Origin: Pyropia yezoensis
Taxonomy: Eukaryota > Rhodophyta > Bangiophyceae > Bangiales > Bangiaceae
Assembly: GCA_009829735.1 (NCBI GenBank)
Contig: CM020619.1
Coordinates: forward strand, 16,497,816 to 16,561,815
Reading direction: 5' to 3'
Length of the DNA stretch: 64,000 nucleotides
Each line of letters starts with the position of its first letter. Positions within the stretch are counted from its first letter, which is position 1. Positions 57,369 through 64,000 of this stretch are shown here, piece after piece. Position numbers and translations under genes: made by a program. The notes under the pieces were generated by a model. That model worked only from the letters and a program-made list of their open reading frames with translations. It was not told the origin of the DNA and made no database searches.

Positions 57369-58188
57369 CCAGGGTCATGCGGCCCACAACTGGAGGTGCA
57401 CAGGGCAAGAGGCGCGCCAGTCCTGGGCGTCCAGTCCGCCGAGCATGCGCCGTCGTATAGTGTGCTAGGCGTGCAGCGATGGCAGCGAGGCCAGCTCGGC
57501 CGCAACACTGAGAATTCTGGGCTGAGCATTCAGGACAATGCTGGGTTTAACTGCAAGACCTCATGGAGTTCGAAATGAAATACGTTCAAGTCCATCCGAT
57601 CTCGGTTCGGGTTCGGACGTGCAGTTCGACCCTAATATCCGAACGTTTCAGAGGTTCGTGTGCAATCATGCAACCTCGAGGAGTGCGGCTGTCACGGCAT
57701 GGTATCTAGTCGTCGCTGTACATACATAAAATACACACTGCCCTGTCGGAGCCCAGAAATATGTACCGATCCCCCTCGAATTTGTCTCCACGTTCTCGCT
57801 CCCTGCCCCTGATACATACTCGGCTACAACTACATAGGGTTGTGCAGTACGCCCCTTTCGCGAGGCGTGCGGGCGTGACACACCCTATGCCAGGGATGGC
57901 AAGAATGATACACTTTTCTACTGGGCTTTCATTAAACGTATTGATTAACTTATTACATGTTTGTACATTTGCATTTTTGATGCATTTATTACATTTTATC
58001 ATGTTTGCGTACTTACATGGACATTTTCCCACAATACAAACATTGTGATGCCGACTACCGCAGTTGTCATGGTCGTCGACGTCCGCCAGCCACGGCGTCG
58101 GCAGGTGACGTCCTTTTAGCCGGGCAACACCTGGCAGCCGCCGTTTGTCCCTGTACGCCGCCGAGCATATTCTGCCACCCCTTGCGGT
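57369..58188. other. spacer between palindrome array and hAT coding remnant
   Basis: AT-rich at 57880-58040, with no ORF of note. It could be the 5' region of the hAT element. Confidence 0.3.
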
Positions 58189-59360
58189 ATGGTCGGCCGT
58201 CCAGCTCCACCTGCGACGCCTGGCAGTAGCAGCCTATCTGCTGCTCTGCCACCCGGCTGGGGCGGAGGGCAGGCTGACGCCGCATCCCCAGAGGACAGTG
58301 GACTTCTCTCCGGACGTCCTCGGCGACCTGGTCGGTGTGGCGGTCGACGCGCGTCTGTTCCGAGGTCGCAATATGTTGTGCTGCCCGGTGATGGTGGTAA
58401 GTGCACACATTGCGATCAGCTGGTCCGCAACAAGATGCAGAGTAGCACCCTCATGGCGGCACATTTTTGTGGCTGCCGGTATGCTCCTGTCGAGGATCTG
58501 CAGGAGCCGTGGAACGCCAGGACCACATTGCAGGACGAAGCTCCGCCCGATCAACTCCCACATGGCAGCTCTGCCTGTGGCGTCGGATGGGGGGAGCAGG
58601 GTTGACTTCCTGGCATGCAGCCGACCGCTCCCCCAGCCGACACGCGTGCTGCCTCTTCCGCCGCCTCTCTGACCATGCTCAGGTACTTTGACCGCGTGAG
58701 CATGGCTCAGGTAGACGTCATCGGAGCTGCTCAACTTTTCTGTGTCAGGGCGTGTGCCCTTTGCCCTCGTTGATTGAAAGCCCAGCTCTTGTAAGCTTGC
58801 TCAAGGCCATGCGCCCGGCGTACGTTGCACAAACGCATGTTCCTGCCCGCATTCAGATGGCTGGCCCCTGGCTGGATCGCCTCTATGAGGAGATTAGGGC
58901 CCGCTTGCTGCAGTCCCTTGCCAACTGGTGCTCTCAGCGGAAGGCGGTCCTCGTCCTGCACGCGTGGGAGATTGTGCAACGGCATGAAATTGTCAATCTG
59001 CTGCCCATGATTGGTGGCGAGTCTGTCTTTTTGGACTCCGTCTACTGTGAGGACAAAATCCAGGACGGCGCGGGGCAGGCGCAGCTCGTGCATGAGAAGC
59101 TAGCCGCGTCCGGGGGGATGGGCATCTTCAATGCCGTCACATCGGGCAACGCGGAGGCGTGCCTCGAAATGCGGCGACTGGTCACTGAGCAGAACCCTGG
59201 CATGGTGTCGTTGAACGACCAGGCTGATGTGGTCAATTTGCTGATTAAGGACATCGTCGGCGACCGGGACAACTGCATTTCGCTGACTAATTTCATGCAT
59301 TTCAGCTCCGTTTTCAAATGCAGGAAATGCAGTCCAATGCAGGCACTATCCCTGGCGTAG
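58189..59360 (+). pseudogene. hAT-family transposase remnant (BED finger plus DUF659-like core)
   Basis: An ATG at 58189 opens a frame with a BED-like finger: KCTHCDQLVRNKMQSSTLMA followed by AAHFCGC. A second frame gives LRYFDRVSMAQVDVIGAAQL, and about 58760 shifts to a third with LIESPALVSLLKAMRPAYVA, the usual ESP-F-L---RP-Y block of hAT proteins. The DUF659-like core follows (LLPMIGGESVFLDSVYC, NAVTSGNAEACLEMRRLV, NDQADVVNLLIKDIV). A stop at 59358 removes the C-terminal dimerisation domain. Two frame changes and the truncation make it a dead copy or a poorly called one. Confidence 0.65.
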
Positions 59361-59598
59361 TAGCTTGCTCGTGAGCATCGGATCACGCTGTCGAATGCGT
59401 CGAGCGGCACCCCACACACGTGTTTCGACGTGCTTCAGAAGGGACGCGGGAAGGGGGAAGGGTAGGGCTCTGTGAAGGCGGTGGAGTGGGGTGGAGTGAT
59501 GAGATTGAACATCGATGAGACATTGATTTTGCGAATGAGCGGTGAGGATGCCTCCCGGGCACCGGAAGGTGCGAAGAAGAGAACTCATCAATCTTTGT

Positions 59599-60147
59599 CT
59601 AATCAGCGAGTGGCCTGTTGCTGTTTGTTGACTGCACCATGTCGATTAGGCTGAAGTCGTTGATGAATGCTTGTAGCGTTGGGATTTCGTTCGTGGAGGC
59701 CGGCCTACAGTCCCAATTCGCAGCCGCAGCTGCTGCTGCCGCCGTCGTCGTCATCGTCACGGCTGCTGCCGGCTGGCACCGCCGACGAAGCGCCCGCCCC
59801 CCCCGCTGTGGCAACGGGATGAGGGGTGGGGGACGGTCGCAAACGGCGCCGAGCCCCTCCCCCACACCCAGAGTGCCGCTTCCTCCTCTCCATCCACTGG
59901 GGTGCCAGCACGCACCCGCTGCGGCCGTGCCGCCCACCGCGGTCTCCGCCACGGCGCGGCGTTGGGCGGCTGCCGGCGTGCACGGGGTGGCCCGGCCAGA
60001 GGCGGCGGCGGCGGCGGCGGCCGCCGCGGCGGCAGAGGTGGCAGCGCTTGTGGCGGCGCTGACGCCGCGCCGCGGCGGGCGTCGTGCGTCGGGGGCCCGG
60101 GGCGGGAGAAGCAACGCCGTCAGCGCGGCCGTGGGGCGGCCCCCCAT
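59599..60147 (-). pseudogene. truncated, frameshifted copy of the lipase 5' end
   Basis: The ATG at 60147 and about 60 further codons match the lipase at 40845 nearly residue for residue. A one-base deletion in a C run (near 59865) then shifts the frame, and after 59728 the sequence is unrelated. It therefore encodes a leader without a lipase domain. About 138 bp of upstream parental sequence came along, so a copied promoter piece is possible. Confidence 0.75.
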
Positions 60148-60285
60148 CGGGGAAAGGGAGCGTGGCCGCAGGGGGGGGGAGGGGGGGCGTGAAGGAGGAC
60201 GAGCCGTCAAGGAATAATCTTGTCGCCAGGAAAGCGGGCCAAGATGTCTGTTATGGACATGTCAGCGCAGTCGCGCCATATCCGT
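59728..60285 (+). repeat. 558-bp segmental duplication, copy 2
   Basis: Direct copy of 40426-40983 with roughly a dozen substitutions or indels. Homology ends abruptly at CGCGCCATATCCGT, beyond which the flanks differ entirely. No target-site duplication or poly(A) was noticed. Confidence 0.9.
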
Positions 60286-61437
60286 ATGATAGATTATGAC
60301 TATGGTCTCAGGTGGCCCCGTCGGATCCCCATTGACGTGGGTGGGGGCCCCGCGTCGGGCGGGGGTGCCCGCCACGCCCGAGCCGCGCCGCCGCCGCCGG
60401 GACTGCCGTGACCGGCGGCGCGGCCGTCGCGGCGCGGCGCGGCGTGGCGCGGCGTACCGGCGGGGCTGCGTGCCATAGGGGGGCGCCGGCGGGGGTGTGC
60501 TGGCGGCGGCGGCCGAGGCAGCAGGCGCCGTGGGGAGGGGAGGGGGGGGGGGGGGGGGTGAGAGGGTTACAGGGGCAGAAGGGAGGGGGGAGATGCCCGC
60601 GGGTGGCCGTGCCGCTAGTCGCCGCCGCCGCCGCCCGTCCAGCCGCCGCACCTGGGGACGGAAACCGGCCGCGGCCGCTGCGGCCAAACGCGGCGCCTGC
60701 TGCGGTACCTCACGGTAGGCGGCTGCCTGCGGTGTCGGACGGGGCGGCAGCGGGGCGCGGCCGCCACTGGGGCACGCCCCTAGGGGGCCCGCACCCCCCT
60801 CCCCCCGCTCCTGCCTCCCCTCCGCCATGGCTCCCCATGAGGGGGAATGCCATGCGGCTTTGCCATGTCCCCCGCAGACTGTCGCTGGACGCCACCGGCG
60901 TGGCGGGCGGGGCGGCAGCGGCCGACGCGTGGGCGCGCGCCGCCGCTCGCCTCTGCCGGTTCCATGCTGCAGGGGGTCCGCACACCCGCGCCGCGGAAGG
61001 GCGCCGCGATGAGCTTGCGTGCCTCCATTGCTTCCCCGCCGTGGGCGCCACGGGTTGCCGTCGCTGCTGACGGGCGATGACCGAGGGGGGACCCGGGCGA
61101 GAGGCGGGGGGGGGGAGAGGCAGACAGTCAGGCAGAGGAAGAACAACATCAAAATGCAATAAGGGGGCCCGCGCGCGTCCCGGCGCCGACCGAGGCCTGG
61201 CCAGCGCCCGCGCGTTGCCCCTCGATGGTTGTTCGCAGGACACGGTGTGCGCGCGGCTCCCTCCCTCTCCTCTGTAACGCGTGCGCACCTCTCTCCGTCT
61301 TTTCCCGCCCGCTGCTTCGGCTTGCTCTTGTCCAACGATGCCAACAACGGCGTCCCCCCAGGAGGTGCCCCCCACGCACACGCCCGCCCGCCGGTGCGCG
61401 GCCCACCGATGCCGTCTCCGCCCCCGACGCCGCGCCA
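60286..61437. other. GC-rich stretch without a supported gene
   Basis: Overlapping Ala/Arg/Pro-rich ORFs on both strands (for example plus 60408-61070 and minus 60262-61347) show no domain. A G run lies at 60540-60559 and a GCGGCGC-type repeat at 60420-60465. It includes the 3' end region of the Cys-rich gene. Confidence 0.35.
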
Positions 61438-63567
61438 CTAGCGCCGCCCATTCCCTTCCCGCGGCTGACAATAGTACCCCACCGGCCGGTCCGAAAAGCG
61501 CCCATTGTACCGGCACACCAGCCCGGCGTCGGCGTCGCATAGGCGCAGGTCCGATCCCAGCCCCGCGTCACACTCCTCGCCGTCGCCGACAATGCGCTTG
61601 CAAACGGGCGCGACCGTGAACCTGCTGACGGCACAAAAGAGGTCGTCTGCGGCGGTGCAGTCCGACCCGTCGAGCCGGCAGAAGGCGCCGAGGTCGCCCC
61701 GCCCCTCCGCGTTGACGCACACGCTCGCGGCACCATCATCCGAGCAGTACAGGGCGGGCCACCAGCACTTGCTGTCCGCCCCCGCACACGACGCGTACGG
61801 CCCCCGCCACGCGCGGCACGTCTTGCCCGCCGCGCCGCGGCCACGCCAGCACGCCGTCGACTGCCCATCGTCCGTGTTGCGGCAGTCCGTGTCGTCGGTG
61901 CACGGCTCGCCGAGGCCCACCAACCGCTCCGCACAAGTGCCATTGACGCACGCGAGGCCGTCCGCGCATTGGTCGGCGGTCGCCGCGTCGCAGGCCGCCC
62001 CCACCGCCGCCTTGACCGCGCACACCCCGGCCACCTGGCGGATGTTGGAGCCCGACCCGCCGCCATCGCCGTCAATGGGGCGGCAAAAGAGCCCCTTACG
62101 GGCGTCACACTCGGCCGTCGGGTGGTCGCACGGGTCCCCCTTGATGAGGCCCTCGACGCACACGCCGTCCAACACACGGCCGTTGGGACACAGTTCAAAC
62201 TCCCCCGTGCACGCGTCGCCGTCAAAGCAGATGAAGAAGCAGCGCCTGCCGCCATCGCTGTCGCCGCCGTCGGTCGGGCCCGTGCGGCAGCTCATCAGCC
62301 CGCTCCGGTCGCCCACCACGGCCGGGTCACAGCTCACGTCGAGGCGGTTGTCGCACGCCGCGCCCAGCGCCGCGGCCGCGGCCACCACGCACACCCCGTC
62401 GGCGCAGGTGAGGCCCGCTTCCTGATCGCAGATGCCAAACGCGGGGCGGCCGCAGGCGCCGCCCTCGGGCACGCGCTCCCGCCAGCACACCAAGTTGGCG
62501 ATGCCCCTCCAGGAGCGGCACACCACGTCGTCGCCGCCGGCGCAGCCGTCCCCCCCTCCCCGAATGGTGCACTGGTTGCCCACCGTGGACAGGAACGTGC
62601 CCGGAGAGGCGATCGCGACACACTTGCCGTCGATGCACAGCTGCTCGTCGTCAAAGCCCGTCGGCTCGCTGCACACGCCAGGGCCAGACGCACCCGACAG
62701 CGCGCACGGCGCGCCCGGCGCGGTGCGCGCGACGCACTGCAGGTCCGTGCTGTCGTCCACAGACCCGACGCGAGAGCACACGAGGCTGTCGTTGCCGCCC
62801 CGCCCACACACGTCATCAAAGTCGCCGAGGTCGTTGCAGAGCGTGCCGACCGTCGGCGCCGCCAGCGCACGGCAGGTGCCCCCGGCGGCGGTCGCGTTGT
62901 TGGTGCAAACTGGAAAGGCAAACCACTCCTCCTGTTCAAACGGCGGGGCGCCAAACGTCTGCCGCAGCGGGCACGCCTCCCCCGTGTCCGCGTCAATGCA
63001 CTCAGTGCCGGCGGTACAGATGGCCAGCGGGCCGCCACACCCAGTGCCGGCGGTGCCCTCCGACACGCACCGCGCGTCGCCGCCGAGGCTGTTCACAAAC
63101 CGGCACCGGTGGCCGTCGACGCACGGCGACGGCTCCTGGCCCGCCGGGCACCGGCCGCCACGCTCCACGCCCAGCACAAACGTGGAGCACGTGCCGCCGA
63201 CACACGACAGGGCGTCCACGTCAAACTCGGTTGTCGCGTCGCACAGCACGCCCGTCGAGTCGCACGCCTCGCCCTCGCCAACGTAGGCCCGGCACGTGGG
63301 AATGTCGGCGCCTTCCCCACGGCGGCACCACAGGGGTGGGAAGATCGCGTAGCCGCCACAGTCGTCGTCGCTGGTGCAGGGGGTGCCCCGCGGTTCGTAT
63401 GCCTGCCGCACCGCTATGCCGCCAGCGAGAGGGGCGTCGGCGGGTCGAGGCGTGGCGTCGGCGGCGGCCGCCACCGCGACCGCGCCCAGCAACGCGGCAC
63501 AGGCGACGCGGGCCGCTACGCCGGGGCCTCGCCAGGGGCGTCCGGCAGTGGGGGCGGCGGTCCCCAT
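61438..63567 (-). CDS. large secreted Cys-rich modular protein
   Basis: 709 residues from the ATG at 63567; upstream in-frame codons to 63705 encode a Ser/Cys-rich stretch and are less likely coding. The signal peptide is VAARVACAALLGAVAVAAAA (about 14-35). The rest is a chain of some ten modules of 50-70 residues, each with six to eight Cys in patterns such as G--C-----C, C-DG-CV and G--C------C----GL-C. Examples are EAGLTCADGVCVV, DQCADGLACVNGTCAERL and DADAGLVCRYNGRFSD. Similar Dickkopf-like Cys spacing occurs in other secreted proteins of algae. No enzymatic motif or membrane anchor is seen. A structural or ligand-binding extracellular role is the likely class. The Cys modules of the protein at 26 kb share the AG--C---GTC ending. 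Confidence 0.75.
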   Translation of the reverse strand: MGTAAPTAGRPWRGPGVAARVACAALLGAVAVAAAADATPRPADAPLAGGIAVRQAYEPRGTPCTSDDDCGGYAIFPPLWCRRGEGADIPTCRAYVGEGEACDSTGVLCDATTEFDVDALSCVGGTCSTFVLGVERGGRCPAGQEPSPCVDGHRCRFVNSLGGDARCVSEGTAGTGCGGPLAICTAGTECIDADTGEACPLRQTFGAPPFEQEEWFAFPVCTNNATAAGGTCRALAAPTVGTLCNDLGDFDDVCGRGGNDSLVCSRVGSVDDSTDLQCVARTAPGAPCALSGASGPGVCSEPTGFDDEQLCIDGKCVAIASPGTFLSTVGNQCTIRGGGDGCAGGDDVVCRSWRGIANLVCWRERVPEGGACGRPAFGICDQEAGLTCADGVCVVAAAAALGAACDNRLDVSCDPAVVGDRSGLMSCRTGPTDGGDSDGGRRCFFICFDGDACTGEFELCPNGRVLDGVCVEGLIKGDPCDHPTAECDARKGLFCRPIDGDGGGSGSNIRQVAGVCAVKAAVGAACDAATADQCADGLACVNGTCAERLVGLGEPCTDDTDCRNTDDGQSTACWRGRGAAGKTCRAWRGPYASCAGADSKCWWPALYCSDDGAASVCVNAEGRGDLGAFCRLDGSDCTAADDLFCAVSRFTVAPVCKRIVGDGEECDAGLGSDLRLCDADAGLVCRYNGRFSDRPVGYYCQPREGNGRR

Positions 63568-63766
63568 CGTGACCGCCCGTCGGGACGGGAAGAAAGCGGA
63601 AGCGGACGAAGTAGAGGCAGAACAGGCGAAAGCGGAGACAGAGGAGCAGCAGGAGAAACAAGAGGCAGAGGAGAAAGAGGGAGGGGTGGATGCGCCAGGC
63701 GCCAAGACCTTGGCAGCCGTGCCGAGGCCACCACCCCTCTTGCCGACCGGCCCCCCGACGGCTTGC

Positions 63767-63772
63767 TATATA
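63767..63772 (-). promoter_or_regulatory. TATA box of the Cys-rich gene
   Basis: TATATA on either strand (minus context GCGGTATATAGC) lies 200 bp upstream of the ATG at 63567 in otherwise GC-rich DNA. It is a plausible core promoter with a 5' UTR of about 170 bases. Confidence 0.5.
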
Positions 63773-64000
63773 CCGCCACTCGCAGCGCGCGCCGGTCCGC
63801 GGCGACCCCCACGACCGCGGCGGCAATGCGCCGCCGACGTACGGGCAGCCGGCCGTGCAGTGGTCGCCCCCAACGGCCCCCCCCCCCCCCCCCCCCCCCG
63901 GTCCGTGGGCACCCACGCGGGCGGCGGCGCCACGGCACCGGCCGTCACCAACCTGGCGCACCCGCGCGCGCACAGCGGCGGCGGGCAGCCGCCCCGCGGC
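63773..64000. other. upstream region with C23 run, end of window
   Basis: C23 at 63877-63899 on the plus strand. No gene can be supported in the last 230 bases. Confidence 0.4.

Noticed and set aside
56284-57408. 374-codon Pro-rich minus-strand ORF
   Set aside because: It follows from strand-asymmetric G runs on the plus strand. No conserved segment.
60262-61540. Overlapping ORFs on both strands after the lipase copy
   Set aside because: High-GC shadows without domains; neither strand is clearly coding.

Overview
The window looks like nuclear DNA of a GC-rich eukaryote. Genes are long and mostly uninterrupted, coding sequence is close to 70 percent GC, and G or C homopolymers of 20 to 33 bases occur inside and between genes. 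Proteins carry Golgi signal anchors, secretion signals and one likely plastid transit peptide. A carbohydrate sulfotransferase, a DUF5060-type polysaccharide hydrolase, few introns and a transit peptide with an early Phe all fit a macroscopic red alga of the Porphyra/Pyropia type. That placement is inference. I saw no rRNA, tRNA or CRISPR array.

Layout. 1-3.4 kb: a BTB/BACK protein running off the left edge, and an unrecognised, probably plastid-targeted protein with an internal duplication. 5.6-8.6 kb: NELF-C/D (TH1), whose reading frame changes several times, mostly at G runs. 9.3-12.9 kb: a carbohydrate sulfotransferase, the C-terminal piece of a plastid-type acyltransferase, and the split C-terminal half of an MFS transporter. 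15.0-21.1 kb: one 6.1-kb ORF joining a DDE-type transposase to an RNase D-like exonuclease. 22.0-23.2 kb: a membrane protein in several frames. 26.0-27.9 kb: a secreted Cys-rich and repeat protein. 30.9-40.8 kb: the densest host block, with a DUF5060 hydrolase, a CNNM metal transporter, an alpha/beta hydrolase and a large class 3 lipase. 41-60 kb: mainly transposons, namely a BED-finger fragment, a Ty3/gypsy chromovirus, a frameshifted CACTA-type tnp2 transposase, a decayed hAT transposase and a 558-bp duplicated piece of the lipase gene. 61.4-63.6 kb: a large secreted Cys-rich protein.

Host genes are mostly single-exon and GC-rich. Mobile elements have lower GC and no long homopolymers. The main new signals are a complete-looking -1 frameshift signal at the gag/pol junction (GGGAAAC, 6-nt spacer, stem and possible pseudoknot), an exonuclease lying inside a transposase, a 22-bp phased palindrome array shared by two hAT-type loci, and NELF-C/D itself.

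Several frame breaks sit exactly in G runs. Assembly homopolymer errors are a serious alternative to biology for NELF-C/D in particular.
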